NCBI GenBank assembly: GCA_964555055.1
Contig: CAZKQW010000007.1
Coordinates: 111,478 to 175,477 of the forward strand
Reading direction: 5' to 3'
DNA: 64,000 bases
Source of the DNA: GCA-016699445 sp964555055
Lineage (GTDB): Bacteria; UBA10199; JACPAL01; GCA-016699445
The translations under genes were made by a program, and so were the position numbers. Below, piece by piece: positions 51,741 through 61,151 of the stretch. Below the pieces are notes generated by a model, which was not told the origin of the DNA, searched no databases, and saw only the letters and a list, made by a program, of their open reading frames with translations. Within the stretch, counting starts at the first letter, position 1. Each line of letters begins with the position of its first letter.

Positions 51741-52901
51741 ATGAAAGAAGCCGTTATTGTTTCCGCCGTCCGTAGCCCGATGGGCAAGGCCAATAAAGGG
51801 TTGTTAGCCAACATGCGCATCGACGACTTGGCCGCGTTGATGGTCAAGGCAGCTCTTGAAAGAGTCCCGCAACTCAACCCCGAGTTGATCGAAGATCTTC
51901 TGTTGGGAAATGCGATGCCCGAGGGCGAACAGGGGATGAACCTGGCCCGGAACGTCGGCCTCTTGGCGGGAATCCCCCAAACTATCGGCGCCGTGACGAC
52001 TAACCGCTTCTGCGCTTCAGGACTCGAGACCATCAATACGGCGGCTCTGCATATCATGGCCGGAAACGGGGAAGTCTACTTGGCGGGTGGTGCCGAATCC
52101 ATGAGCCACGTGCCCATGGGAGGCTTCAATCCCTCTTTAAATGAAAAATTCTTCCAACCTGGAATGCCCCAAGCTTATATTTCAATGGGTATCACCGCGG
52201 AAAACGTCGCCGCCAAATACGGAGTGAGCCGCAAGGATCAGGACGAGTTCGCCGTCGCTTCCCATCAAAAGGCCACCAAGGCCCGGGAGCAAGGCGTCTT
52301 CAAGAACGAGCTGATCCCCGTGGAAGTGACGCTGCCCGACGGGAAGAAAGTGACGTTGGATTTCGACGAGAATGTCCGCGCGGACGCGACCTTTGAAAAA
52401 CTCTCCACGTTGAAGCCGGCCTTTAAGGAAGGTGGTAGCGTGACGGCCGGTAACGCGTCCCCTTTGACGGACGGAGCCGCTATCGTAGTGGTCATGTCCG
52501 CCGATAAGGCGAAGGAATTGGGCATCAAACCCCTGGCCAAGATCCGCGCGATGGCGGTGGCGGGCTGCGCCCCTGAATTCATGGGCATGGGCCCCGTCCC
52601 GGCCGTGACCAAGGCGTTAAAGCGCGCCGGTATGAGCATCAACGACATCGACATCATCGAGCTGAACGAAGCCTTCGCCGCCCAAGGGTTGGCGGTGTTG
52701 CGCGAACTCAAGGCCGACCTGAATAAAGTCAATCCCTTCGGCGGCGCGATCGCCATCGGGCATCCCCTGGGATGCAGCGGCGGCCGCATCATGACCACCT
52801 TGATCACGGGCCTCCAACGCTTGAACAAGACGATCGGCATCGAGACGATGTGCGTGGGCGGCGGTCAGGGCCTCGCAACGATCATCGAAAGATTAAACTA
52901 A
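51741..52901 (+). CDS. fadA: Acetyl-CoA acyltransferase (3-ketoacyl-CoA thiolase)
   Basis: 386-residue thiolase that performs the last step of beta-oxidation. The acyl-accepting Cys is in TTNRFCASGLETIN, the His in GHPLGCSGGR, and the second Cys in ETMCVGGGQG. An AAGGAG site precedes the ATG. It is 21 bases before the multifunctional dehydrogenase/hydratase, forming an operon under the palindromic operator. Confidence 0.96.
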   Translation: MKEAVIVSAVRSPMGKANKGLLANMRIDDLAALMVKAALERVPQLNPELIEDLLLGNAMPEGEQGMNLARNVGLLAGIPQTIGAVTTNRFCASGLETINTAALHIMAGNGEVYLAGGAESMSHVPMGGFNPSLNEKFFQPGMPQAYISMGITAENVAAKYGVSRKDQDEFAVASHQKATKAREQGVFKNELIPVEVTLPDGKKVTLDFDENVRADATFEKLSTLKPAFKEGGSVTAGNASPLTDGAAIVVVMSADKAKELGIKPLAKIRAMAVAGCAPEFMGMGPVPAVTKALKRAGMSINDIDIIELNEAFAAQGLAVLRELKADLNKVNPFGGAIAIGHPLGCSGGRIMTTLITGLQRLNKTIGIETMCVGGGQGLATIIERLN

Positions 52902-52922
52902 TGGGTTCCTTGGAGATTCTAT

Positions 52923-55337
52923 ATGTCGCGAGAGATTAAAAAAGCCGTCGTATTGGGTTCTGGCGTCATGGGAAGCGGCATCGCCGCTCACTTAGCGGGA
53001 GCCGGGATTCCTGTTCTCCTTTTGGATATCGTTCCGAAGGATTTGAAGCCGGGCGAAAGCCGCAACAAACTGGCCGAAGCCGGTATCGAACACGTCTTGA
53101 AATCCAAGCCGTCGCTTATCTTCTCCAAGCGCGACGCGAAGCTGATCACGCCGGGGAATTTCGACGACGATTTCGACAAGATCAAAGATTGCGATTGGGT
53201 CATCGAGGTCGTGGTCGAACGCCTCGACATCAAGCGCCAAGTCTTCGAACGCGTCGACAAGATCATGAAGCCCACGACGATCGTGAGCTCCAACACGTCG
53301 GGTTTGAAGCTCCAGGACATGTCCGAAGGACGCTCGGCCCAATTCAAGAAGAACTTCGTCATCACCCACTTCTTCAACCCCGTCCGCTACATGAAGCTGG
53401 TGGAGCTCGTGACCTGTCCGGAGACCGATCCGGAAGTCTCGTGCTTCATCGCCGGTTTCCTGGACAAGAAGCTCGGCAAGGGCGTCGTCTATGCCAAGGA
53501 CACGCCGAACTTCGTCGCCAACCGCATCGGCGTCTTTGGGTGGTTCGCGGCCATGCAGGAAGTCTTGAAGAACGATTATAAGGTCGAGGAAGTCGATAAG
53601 ATCCTGGGTAGCGCCACGGCGCGGCCGAAGAGCGCGATGTTCCGCACGACCGACCTGGTCGGCCTCGATACCCTCGTCCACGTGGCGCGCAATACTTACG
53701 AGACCTGCCCCAACGACGAAAAACGGGACGTTTTCCAGATCCCGGCCATCATCCAAAAAATGATCGACCAAAAGCTCTTGGGCGACAAGACCGGCGGCGG
53801 TTTCTTCAAGAAGACGAAGACCCCCGAAGGGAAGAAAGAGATTCTCGTTCTCGATTTGAAGACGGGCGAATACCGCGCCCAAGAGAAGATCAAGTACGAT
53901 TCTTTGGGAGCCGCGAAGGGTATCGAAGACGCGGGCGAGCGCTTGAAGTTCATGGTGGCTCAGAAAGACCGCGCCGGCGAGCTCGCGTGGAAGGCGACGC
54001 GCGACGTGTTGATTTACGCGGCCAACCGTATCCCCGAAATCACCGACGACATCGTCAACCTCGACAACGCCATGAAGTGGGGCTTTAATTGGGATCTCGG
54101 ACCCTTCGAGACCTGGGATGCTTTGGGCGTGAAGGAAACCGTCGAGCGGATCCAGGCGGACGGCCTTCAAGTCCCCGCTTTTGTCGAGAAAGTCTTGAGC
54201 AAGGGCAGCGGCAGTTTCTACAAGAACGAAGGCGGGAAGCATTCTTACTTCGATTTCAAGACGGAATCCTACCAGCCGATTTCGTCCCGTCCCGGCGTCG
54301 TTCTGCTCAAGGACATCAAGGAACGCACGAAGGTCGTCAAAAAGAACGACGGAGCTTCTTTATGGGACGCCGGAGACGGCGTGGCCGTTTTGGAGTTCCA
54401 TACAAAGATGAACTCCATCGATGCGGACATTGGTCAGATGATGAACGATGCGGTCGATGAAGTAGAGAAGAACTTCGAAGGCCTTTTGATCTTCAACGAA
54501 GCCCAAAATTTCTCCGTGGGCGCGAACATCATGCTCGTTTTCCTGGAAGCCCAGCAGCAGAATTGGAAGGGGTTGGAGGATATGGTGCGTGGTTTCCAAG
54601 CGGCCTGCATGCGCTTGCGTTATTCGAAGAAGCCGGTCGTGGCCGCGCCGCACGCGATGGCCTTGGGTGGCGGCTGCGAAGTGAGCCTGGGAGCCGACGC
54701 GATCCACGCGCACGCCGAATTGTCCCTGGGGCTCGTGGAAGTGGGCGTCGGTTTGATCCCGGCGGGAGGCGGTTGTAAGGAAATGCTCGTCCGTTGGCAG
54801 GACAGGATGGCGGAAAAATTCGCGAAGATCCCCGCGAGCAACCGTTGGGCCGCGCGCATCGACGGCGGTCCTTTCCCTAAGACCCAGCAGGCCTTCGAGG
54901 CGATCGCCTTCGCGAAGGTCAGCATGTCCGCCAAGGAAGCCATCGAAAACGGCCACTTGAAGAAGACCGACCGTATTTCCCTTTCCCGGGACCACCATCT
55001 GACGGAAGCCAAGCAGACGGTCCTGGAGCTCGCGAAGACCTACCAACAGCCCAAGCCCCGCGAGGACATCTGGGTGGCGGGTCGCGGCGGCTATTTCGCG
55101 CTCAAGAGTGCGGTGGACGGATTCATCCTGCAAAAGAAGATCTCCGAACACGACGGCGCGATCGCCATGAAGCTCGCGAATATCATCACGGGCGGCGATA
55201 TCGCCAACATCGGCTATGCCACCGAGCAGCGGATCTTGGACCTCGAGTGCGAGGCCTTCTTGCAACTCTGCGGCATGCAGAAGACGCAGGAACGTATCCA
55301 GTACATGCTCATGAACAATAAGCCCTTGAGGAATTAA
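52923..55337 (+). CDS. fadN: 3-hydroxyacyl-CoA dehydrogenase/enoyl-CoA hydratase fusion
   Basis: 804-residue bifunctional beta-oxidation enzyme. The dehydrogenase comes first: NAD-binding VLGSGVMGSGIAAHLAGAG at residues 8-26, HFFNPVRYMKLVELV and the C-terminal dehydrogenase domain to about residue 430. The hydratase/isomerase part follows, with FSVGANIM and APHAMALGGGCEVSLGAD (about residues 575-592). This domain order is that of FadN in Bacillus rather than FadB/FadJ of E. coli, where the hydratase is first. Operon with fadA. Confidence in the domains is very high; the symbol is by analogy. Confidence 0.94.
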   Translation: MSREIKKAVVLGSGVMGSGIAAHLAGAGIPVLLLDIVPKDLKPGESRNKLAEAGIEHVLKSKPSLIFSKRDAKLITPGNFDDDFDKIKDCDWVIEVVVERLDIKRQVFERVDKIMKPTTIVSSNTSGLKLQDMSEGRSAQFKKNFVITHFFNPVRYMKLVELVTCPETDPEVSCFIAGFLDKKLGKGVVYAKDTPNFVANRIGVFGWFAAMQEVLKNDYKVEEVDKILGSATARPKSAMFRTTDLVGLDTLVHVARNTYETCPNDEKRDVFQIPAIIQKMIDQKLLGDKTGGGFFKKTKTPEGKKEILVLDLKTGEYRAQEKIKYDSLGAAKGIEDAGERLKFMVAQKDRAGELAWKATRDVLIYAANRIPEITDDIVNLDNAMKWGFNWDLGPFETWDALGVKETVERIQADGLQVPAFVEKVLSKGSGSFYKNEGGKHSYFDFKTESYQPISSRPGVVLLKDIKERTKVVKKNDGASLWDAGDGVAVLEFHTKMNSIDADIGQMMNDAVDEVEKNFEGLLIFNEAQNFSVGANIMLVFLEAQQQNWKGLEDMVRGFQAACMRLRYSKKPVVAAPHAMALGGGCEVSLGADAIHAHAELSLGLVEVGVGLIPAGGGCKEMLVRWQDRMAEKFAKIPASNRWAARIDGGPFPKTQQAFEAIAFAKVSMSAKEAIENGHLKKTDRISLSRDHHLTEAKQTVLELAKTYQQPKPREDIWVAGRGGYFALKSAVDGFILQKKISEHDGAIAMKLANIITGGDIANIGYATEQRILDLECEAFLQLCGMQKTQERIQYMLMNNKPLRN

Positions 55338-55358
55338 GGGTTCGAGCGAGACCGAAAA

Positions 55359-55694
55359 ATGAAAGAGACCCTGAAGAGGGTTTTAAGGAAAAAATGCCCC
55401 GCCTGCGGACGGGGCATTTTATTTTGCGCGTGGAATGAACTCGCCACGTCTTGCGGTGACTGTGGCTACATTTATGAAGAGGAGGCGGGAGATAATTGGG
55501 GTTTTGTCTACTTATCCACGGCTTTTTTGACAGGGCTCATCCTTCTGCCGATGATCTTTTTTACGCCTTCTCATCTCACTCTCGGCCGCATTATGATTTT
55601 AATCGTGGCTTTAACCCTGATTATTGGAACCCTGCCTTTGAGAAAAGCGATCGCCGTTGGCCTGAATTACGAGATTCGACGCAGGAACCTCTAA
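55359..55694 (+). CDS. DUF983 family membrane protein
   Basis: 111 residues. A Cys knuckle, CPACGRGILF, then CGDCGYIYEEEAGDN, probably binds zinc; two membrane helices follow (about residues 48-66 and 72-92). Function unknown; relatives are common in alphaproteobacteria and Bacteroidota. It lies 21 bases after fadN. A terminator-shaped hairpin lies within its first 22 codons, covering the Cys knuckle. Converges with yajQ, directly adjacent. Confidence 0.85.
   Translation: MKETLKRVLRKKCPACGRGILFCAWNELATSCGDCGYIYEEEAGDNWGFVYLSTAFLTGLILLPMIFFTPSHLTLGRIMILIVALTLIIGTLPLRKAIAVGLNYEIRRRNL
55391..55425 (+). terminator. Terminator-like hairpin inside the DUF983 coding region
   Basis: AAAATGCCCCG and its reverse complement (55391-55401 and 55410-55420) with an eight-base loop that can itself pair, followed by ATTTT. 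Form and T-rich tail are those of an intrinsic terminator. It lies about 55 bases after the fadN stop but within DUF983 codons 11-21, so it may end fadAN transcripts while translation of DUF983 prevents it. Confidence 0.6.
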
Positions 55695-56180
55695 TCAATC
55701 CCGAAAATTGTTGAATTGGAGGGGAATAGGAAAGTCCTTCGCCTTGAGATGGCTGATGACGGCTTGCAAATCGTCCCGGTTTTTACCGGAGACCCGAAGC
55801 TTTTCGCCTTCGATGGCGGCTTGCACTTTGAGATTCATCCCCTTGACGGTCTTGACCAGTTCGCGGGCTTTTTCGGTTTCGATGCCCTTCACGAGCTTGA
55901 CCAGGCATCGCAGCATCTGTCCACCCGCCGGTTCGAATTTACCGATCTCGAAGGATTTGAGATTAAGGCCGCGCTTCACGGCCTTATTTTGAAAAATGTC
56001 GGCCAAGGCCTTCATTTTATAATCGTCGTCGGCGAGGAGATGAATTCCGTCTTTATCGAGCGTGATATCGCTCTTTGACCCCTTGAAGTCGTAACGCGTG
56101 ATGATTTCCTTTTTGGTCTGGTTCACGGCGTTGTCGAGTTCCTGTAGGTTGAGTTCGGAGACGATGTCGAAAGAAGGCAT
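55695..56180 (-). CDS. yajQ: YajQ family nucleotide-binding protein
   Basis: 161 residues with the family start PSFDIVSELNLQELDNAVNQ and YDFKGSKSDI, then GGQMLRCLVKLVKGIE and SGKNRDDLQAVI. YajQ proteins have two RRM-like folds, bind nucleotides, and in Xanthomonas bind cyclic di-GMP. Complete and of usual length. Divergent from the orphan gene that follows. Confidence 0.95.
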   Translation of the reverse strand: MPSFDIVSELNLQELDNAVNQTKKEIITRYDFKGSKSDITLDKDGIHLLADDDYKMKALADIFQNKAVKRGLNLKSFEIGKFEPAGGQMLRCLVKLVKGIETEKARELVKTVKGMNLKVQAAIEGEKLRVSGKNRDDLQAVISHLKAKDFPIPLQFNNFRD

Positions 56181-56299
56181 AAGTGCGGTTAAAAAGAAGA
56201 AGCACGGTATGTCAAATGGGGAAATCGATACCGCTGATATTTTCTAAAAATCCGCAACCTTTAAAAGAAAACGCCGAAGCCTTGTTTCAAGGAGGTAAT

Positions 56300-56728
56300 A
56301 TGAGACTTGTTACTATAATATGCCAGGCTGTGAATGAAATTGCTTATGGTCCACAATATATGGGCACAAAAGGTCATGAGGCGACTGACCCTCGATCTTT
56401 TGGAGACATTTTTTTCAAGGATACTCCGTTAGGTTCGAATGGGCGGGAAATCGCCGCTACCATTCGAAATGTTACGGGATCCAGAAACCTGAGAAAGTGG
56501 GTAGGGGATCAATTCAAAAGTCGAGATTATGCTACGTTAGTGGATGGGTGCGTCGTGATTGCCGCAGGGGCGACGAGCGCGGCTATAGAAACGGCAAAGC
56601 GTAGCCCAGATACCGATGTGCGTGTCGCGGCGGCTGCGTTAGCCATTGGAGGTGGGTCCTTAACGATGATGATGATAGGTATTCAATGGCCGATTAGCCT
56701 GGTTTCCCCTCCGCATAATTCAAAGTAA
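56300..56728 (+). CDS. Hypothetical protein
   Basis: 142 residues, not recognised. An AAGGAGG site is six bases upstream of the ATG at 56300, which decides the start against longer forms. The N-terminal part (to about residue 75) is polar; residues about 82-100 and 108-130 are Ala/Gly-rich and hydrophobic, possibly two membrane segments. Lower GC than neighbours. No partner gene; it may be recently acquired. Confidence 0.6.
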   Translation: MRLVTIICQAVNEIAYGPQYMGTKGHEATDPRSFGDIFFKDTPLGSNGREIAATIRNVTGSRNLRKWVGDQFKSRDYATLVDGCVVIAAGATSAAIETAKRSPDTDVRVAAAALAIGGGSLTMMMIGIQWPISLVSPPHNSK

Positions 56729-56737
56729 GCTTGGCTC

Positions 56738-58207
56738 TTAGAAGAGGCACCGTCCCGTCATCTCGGGAGGTTGCGGAAGATTCAGAAGTTTTAGGATCGT
56801 TGGTGCGATGTCGGCGAGTCCTCCAGGCGTCAAACGGACTTTTTTTCGTGAGTCGTCGATCAGGAGAAAGGGAACGGGATTGGTCGTGTGCTGCGTGTGA
56901 GGTTCTCCGTTTTCATCGAACATCTGCTCGCAGTTTCCATGATCGGCCGTGATCAACACGGTCCCTTTTTTTTCCAGAGCCGCATCTACGATATCGCCTA
57001 AGCACTGGTCGATCGCTTCCACGGCATGGATGGAAGGGTTTAATTTCCCCGTGTGCCCCACCATGTCGGGATTGGCGAAGTTGACGAAAATCACATCCGT
57101 TCCCTCACGGATTTTTTGCACGACGCCTTTGCAAACTAGAAAGGCGCTCATTTCAGGCTTTTCGTCGTAAGTGGCCACTTCCTTAGGCGAAGGAATCAAC
57201 GAACGCTCCTCTCCCGAGAAGGGCGTTTCGACGCCTCCATTCAGGAAATAGGTCACGTGCGCGTATTTTTCCGTCTCGGCCGTATGGAACTGGGTCATGC
57301 CGTGACGACTGATGATTTCCGCCAGCGTGTTCGTAGGGCGCGTTTGCGGAAAGGCGACCGGAAGGGAAAAGCTCTTATTATATTCCGTCATGCAGACGAA
57401 CGCCGCGAGTTTTAGGGATTCCGTGAGCTTTTGCGTGATTTCCCGGGCTCGGTCGGGACGAAAATTGAAAAAGACGACGACGTCGTTATCACGGATCCTG
57501 GGCGCGCCTTTCATAAGAATCGGTTTGATGAACTCGTCCGTGACGTGATTCGCGTAAGAGGATTCGATGGCGGCGACGGGATCTTCCGCGATCTCTCCGA
57601 CCCCCGAAACGAGGGCATCATAGGCCACTTGGACGCGTTCCCAGCGCTGGTCGCGGTCCATGGCGTAATAACGTCCTACGAGAGTTCCGATTCGCCCGAG
57701 ACCTTGTAGGTTTTTTTGGAGGTCTTTGACGTAACCAACGCCGCTTTTCGGGGGCGTATCGCGCCCGTCCATGAAAGCGTGAACGATAGCTTCCGAAACC
57801 CCGGCCTCTTTAGCCATTCGAATCAAGGCATACAGATGGTCCGTATGACTATGGACGCCCGCATCCGATAAAAGTCCCATGAAATGTACCGTAGCTCCCG
57901 CCGCTTTCGAAAAAGCCCCTTGAAGAACCGGGTTTTGGAAAAAGCCGCCATCGGCGATCGATCGGCTTATTTTCGTTAAATCCTGATAATGAATGCGCCC
58001 GGACCCGATCGTGAGATGGCCGACCTCGGAATTCCCCATGACCCCATCGGGCAGGCCGACGGCGGCCCCGGACGTCTCCACCAGTGTATGGGGGTAGTCT
58101 CGTAACAAGCGCGAATAATGCGGCGTACGGGCGAGGGCGATCGAATTCCCTTCCGTCCGATCGCTATGGCCGAAGCCGTCTAAGATGATGAGGGTCAATG
58201 GACTCAT
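56738..58207 (-). CDS. gpmI: 2,3-bisphosphoglycerate-independent phosphoglycerate mutase
   Basis: Glycolytic enzyme interconverting 3- and 2-phosphoglycerate, 489 residues. The metal-binding LIILDGFGHSD at the start, the phosphorylated Ser in MGNSEVGHLTIGSG (about residue 62), MDGRDTPPKSG, and the later metal sites NFANPDMVGHTG and TADHGNCEQM are all visible. The ATG at 58207 was chosen because the conserved fold begins there. Last gene of the bolA-proB-proA-rsfS-gpmI run. Confidence 0.97.
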   Translation of the reverse strand: MSPLTLIILDGFGHSDRTEGNSIALARTPHYSRLLRDYPHTLVETSGAAVGLPDGVMGNSEVGHLTIGSGRIHYQDLTKISRSIADGGFFQNPVLQGAFSKAAGATVHFMGLLSDAGVHSHTDHLYALIRMAKEAGVSEAIVHAFMDGRDTPPKSGVGYVKDLQKNLQGLGRIGTLVGRYYAMDRDQRWERVQVAYDALVSGVGEIAEDPVAAIESSYANHVTDEFIKPILMKGAPRIRDNDVVVFFNFRPDRAREITQKLTESLKLAAFVCMTEYNKSFSLPVAFPQTRPTNTLAEIISRHGMTQFHTAETEKYAHVTYFLNGGVETPFSGEERSLIPSPKEVATYDEKPEMSAFLVCKGVVQKIREGTDVIFVNFANPDMVGHTGKLNPSIHAVEAIDQCLGDIVDAALEKKGTVLITADHGNCEQMFDENGEPHTQHTTNPVPFLLIDDSRKKVRLTPGGLADIAPTILKLLNLPQPPEMTGRCLF

Positions 58208-58224
58208 GGTGATAGTGGAATTCC

Positions 58225-58668
58225 TTATTTCAATTTCAGCTTCAATTTTGGAGCGTCGCCCCAGAAGCGCTCGATGGAATAATGCTCGCGCGTTTCGGAA
58301 TAAAAAACATGCACGACGACGGGACCGTAATCCATCAAGATCCAATGGCCTTTTTCGTAGCCTTCGATCCCCAAAGGGTATTGTTGGCGGTCTTTCAGCG
58401 TGCGGTGTACGCGATCGCAAATAGCCTGCACCTGTCGGTCGGAGGTGCCGGAGCAAATCACGAAATAATCGGTAAAGCTCGGAAGTGTCGTGAGATCGAG
58501 CACCATAATGTCCTGGGCCTTCGTGTCGTAAGCCAATTGAGCGGCTTCCAGGGCGAGAGTCAGGTAAGCATCCTTAGTTTTAACCGGCGGTTTTGGTTTT
58601 GAGGGTGTTTTCTTAGGGGCTTTCACCGGTTTTTTCGCGGGCGCTTTTTTAGGTTTTGATGTCTTCAT
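58225..58668 (-). CDS. rsfS: Ribosome silencing factor RsfS
   Basis: 147 residues. A Lys/Pro/Ala-rich extension (about 1-32) precedes the Iojap domain with DIMVLDLTTLPSFTDYFVICSG and GHWILMDYGPVVVHVF. RsfS binds ribosomal protein L14 and blocks subunit joining in starvation. The extension is longer than usual. 17 bases separate it from proA upstream. Confidence 0.95.
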   Translation of the reverse strand: MKTSKPKKAPAKKPVKAPKKTPSKPKPPVKTKDAYLTLALEAAQLAYDTKAQDIMVLDLTTLPSFTDYFVICSGTSDRQVQAICDRVHRTLKDRQQYPLGIEGYEKGHWILMDYGPVVVHVFYSETREHYSIERFWGDAPKLKLKLK

Positions 58669-58685
58669 GAAATCCTTATTGGTTC

Positions 58686-59945
58686 CTAAGCTCGTACTTG
58701 GCCGGTTCCTCTCACGACGTATTTCGTCGTCGTCAATTCCTCTAAACCCATGGGTCCGAACGCATGCATTTTCGTCGTGCTGATGCCTATCTCAGCACCC
58801 AAGCCTAGTTGTCCACCGTCATTAAAGCGCGTTGAGGCGTTCCAAGCGACCATCGACGAATCGAGTCGGTTTAAAAATTCGGCCGCATGGGCGGCGTCTT
58901 CCGTAATGATGACTTCCGTATGAAGGGAGCCGTGTTTTTGGATATGTTCGATGGCTTTTTCCAAGGAGGGGACGATTTTTACCGCGATGATAAGGTCCAA
59001 GTATTCCGCGTCCCAATCGGCCGCGGTCGCCTTCTTCACGCGAGAGTCGATTTTCTTGACGCCGAGGTCTCCACGGACTTCCACGCCGGCTTCAAGGAAT
59101 TTTCGGATCATCGAAGGGAGAAAGGTCCCGGCGGCCTTTTCGTGGACGAGCAGGGTCTCCAAGGCGTTACAAACGCCCGGCCGTTGGACTTTAGCGTTCA
59201 GGCAAATCCTCTCGGCCATCGCCGCGTCGGCGGATGCGTCGACGTACACGTGGCAGACGCCCTTATCGTGCTTGATGACGGGGATGCGGGAATGTTCCCC
59301 CATCCACTTCATTAAGGATTCACCGCCGCGCGGGATGATTAAGTCGATGGATGCCGTCTGTTTTACGAGATATTCCATCGCCTTCCGATCGGGCGTATCG
59401 ACGACTTGGATCACGTCGGGAGAAATTCCGTTGTTTTTCAAAACATCCCGGATGAGCTTTCCCAGGAAAATATTCGAATGGATCGCTTCCGAGCCTCCGC
59501 GCAGGATGACGGCGTTCCCGGACTTCAAACAGAGCCCGGCGGCGTCGATGGTGACGTTGGGCCGGGATTCATAGACGATTCCAATCACGCCTAATGGAAT
59601 CCTCACTTTTTGCACATTAAGGCCGTTGGGTCGCGTCCACGATTTCGTCACATCGCCGACAGGATCAGGTAAATCGGCAACCTCCCGAAGACCTTGGGCC
59701 ATATCCACGATCCGCTTCTCGTTTAAAGTCAAGCGATCGACCAAGGCGGCAGACAGCTTTTTCTTTTGGGCGACTAATACGTCCTTCCGGTTGTTTTTTT
59801 GGATGACGGGAACTTGCGAAACCAGTTTGTCGGCGAGTTCGCGCAGGATTTTGTTTTTTGTTTCCGTCGATAGCTTCGCGACAATAGGAGCCGCTTGCCG
59901 CGCTTTTCGGGAAATGACTTCGATTTTCTTGAGAAGCGAACTCAT
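58686..59945 (-). CDS. proA: Gamma-glutamyl phosphate reductase
   Basis: Second enzyme of proline synthesis, 419 residues. Typical segments: PLGVIGIVYESRPNVTIDAAGLC, LKSGNAVILRGGSEA, the catalytic Cys region KVQRPGVCNALETLLVH and the C-terminal FNDGGQLGLGAEIGISTTK. Ten bases after proB on the minus strand. Confidence 0.97.
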   Translation of the reverse strand: MSSLLKKIEVISRKARQAAPIVAKLSTETKNKILRELADKLVSQVPVIQKNNRKDVLVAQKKKLSAALVDRLTLNEKRIVDMAQGLREVADLPDPVGDVTKSWTRPNGLNVQKVRIPLGVIGIVYESRPNVTIDAAGLCLKSGNAVILRGGSEAIHSNIFLGKLIRDVLKNNGISPDVIQVVDTPDRKAMEYLVKQTASIDLIIPRGGESLMKWMGEHSRIPVIKHDKGVCHVYVDASADAAMAERICLNAKVQRPGVCNALETLLVHEKAAGTFLPSMIRKFLEAGVEVRGDLGVKKIDSRVKKATAADWDAEYLDLIIAVKIVPSLEKAIEHIQKHGSLHTEVIITEDAAHAAEFLNRLDSSMVAWNASTRFNDGGQLGLGAEIGISTTKMHAFGPMGLEELTTTKYVVRGTGQVRA

Positions 59946-59955
59946 AGTTACCTTT

Positions 59956-60762
59956 TTATTTCTTCACCGGAAAAAGGGTGCCGACGCTCCGGCCCGAGAA
60001 GATCTTTTGGAGGACGTTTTTTTGTTGTCCATGGGCGATGATCGTAGCGACTCCATGTTTCGCCGCAGTCCGCGCCGCTTCGAGTTTGGTCTTCATCCCG
60101 CCGACGGAGCCTTTATTGTTGGTACCGGCGGCCTTCGAAAAAGCGTGTTTGTCGATCCGGGTGATCAAATCGATTTTTTCCGCATGGGGATTCTTCCGGG
60201 GATCCGCCGTGTAGAATCCGTCTTGGTCCGTGAGGAGGATGAGGAGATCGGCCTGGATCATGGCGCCGACCAGGGCGGAGAGATTGTCGTTGTCGCCGAC
60301 GCGGATCTCGTCGACGACGACGGTGTCGTTTTCGTTGACGATGGGGATGACGCCGTGGCGGAGGAGCTCGTGGAACGTATGCCGGGCGTTCAGGAAACGC
60401 TTCTTGTTGGCGACGTCGTCGCGCGTGAGGAGCACTTGGGCGGCTTGGAGTTTTTCACGCGATAGGGCTTTTTGGTAGAGGTGCATGAGAAGCGGTTGCC
60501 CGATCGCCGCGCAGGCCTGAAGCTCGGACATCTTAGACGGTTTTTGGTCGAAGCCTAAATACTGCATCCCGGAAGCGACGGCTCCCGAAGAGACGAGTGT
60601 CACGTGGATGCCTCGCCTTTGGATGGACGCGATGTCCTTGGCGACTCCTATCAAGGCTTTGTGCGAAATCTTGCCTTTCGCATCGACGAGGACGCTCGAA
60701 CCGATCTTCACGACGACATGCCGAGTTTTGCGGAGTATCTTCTGTCTTAAGGAGGACGACAT
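59956..60762 (-). CDS. proB: Glutamate 5-kinase (without PUA domain)
   Basis: First enzyme of proline synthesis, 268 residues. The amino-acid kinase domain is complete: VVVKIGSSVLVD, LVSSGAVASGM, VIPIVNENDTVVVDEIRVGDND and GTNNKGSVGGMKTKLEAARTAAKHG. The C-terminal PUA domain of the E. coli type (about 367 residues in total) is absent. The ATG at 60762 overlaps an AAGGAGG-like region only in the opposite sense; it is chosen because homology begins there. Five bases after bolA. Confidence 0.96.
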   Translation of the reverse strand: MSSSLRQKILRKTRHVVVKIGSSVLVDAKGKISHKALIGVAKDIASIQRRGIHVTLVSSGAVASGMQYLGFDQKPSKMSELQACAAIGQPLLMHLYQKALSREKLQAAQVLLTRDDVANKKRFLNARHTFHELLRHGVIPIVNENDTVVVDEIRVGDNDNLSALVGAMIQADLLILLTDQDGFYTADPRKNPHAEKIDLITRIDKHAFSKAAGTNNKGSVGGMKTKLEAARTAAKHGVATIIAHGQQKNVLQKIFSGRSVGTLFPVKK

Positions 60763-60767
60763 GGGGT

Positions 60768-61031
60768 TTATTTGGAGAGCTGTGGACCGCGCTTGGCCCA
60801 ATCTTCCGGGGTGAAGGTCTTCAGCGAAAACGCGTGCAGGACCCCGGAGGCGATGTCCTTTTCGAAGAAGCCCTTCACGAGACGGTGTTGCTCCAACATC
60901 CCTTTCCCTTGAAAGGATTCGGAAATGACCCACACTTCCCAATGGTCGGCCGTGCCCGTGAGATCGCGAATGCTGACCTGGGACCCGGGCAACTTTTCCT
61001 CGATGACTTTCTTGATTTGGTCCGATTTCAT
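60768..61031 (-). CDS. bolA: BolA family protein
   Basis: 87 residues with the BolA fold: IEEKLPGSQVSIRDLTGTADHWEVWVIS and LEQHRLVKGFFEKDIASGVLHAFSLKTFTP. The conserved His in the HRLV segment is the usual ligand for a cluster shared with a monothiol glutaredoxin. First gene of the proBA operon; the partner glutaredoxin is not in the window. Confidence 0.94.
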   Translation of the reverse strand: MKSDQIKKVIEEKLPGSQVSIRDLTGTADHWEVWVISESFQGKGMLEQHRLVKGFFEKDIASGVLHAFSLKTFTPEDWAKRGPQLSK

Positions 61032-61151
61032 AGGGAATTCGACTAAAAAACTTCCCCCCCATTGTCATCTAAAAGTTGAAGCGTCCGCTTGAATACAAAA
61101 GCGCAAATATGCGGTTGAAGGCGAGGGAGGAGAGATGATACCCGAGGATTT

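Noticed and set aside
52992..54242. 416-codon minus-strand frame opposite fadN
   Set aside because: Antisense to a clear enzyme gene, no ribosome-binding site, no recognisable domain.
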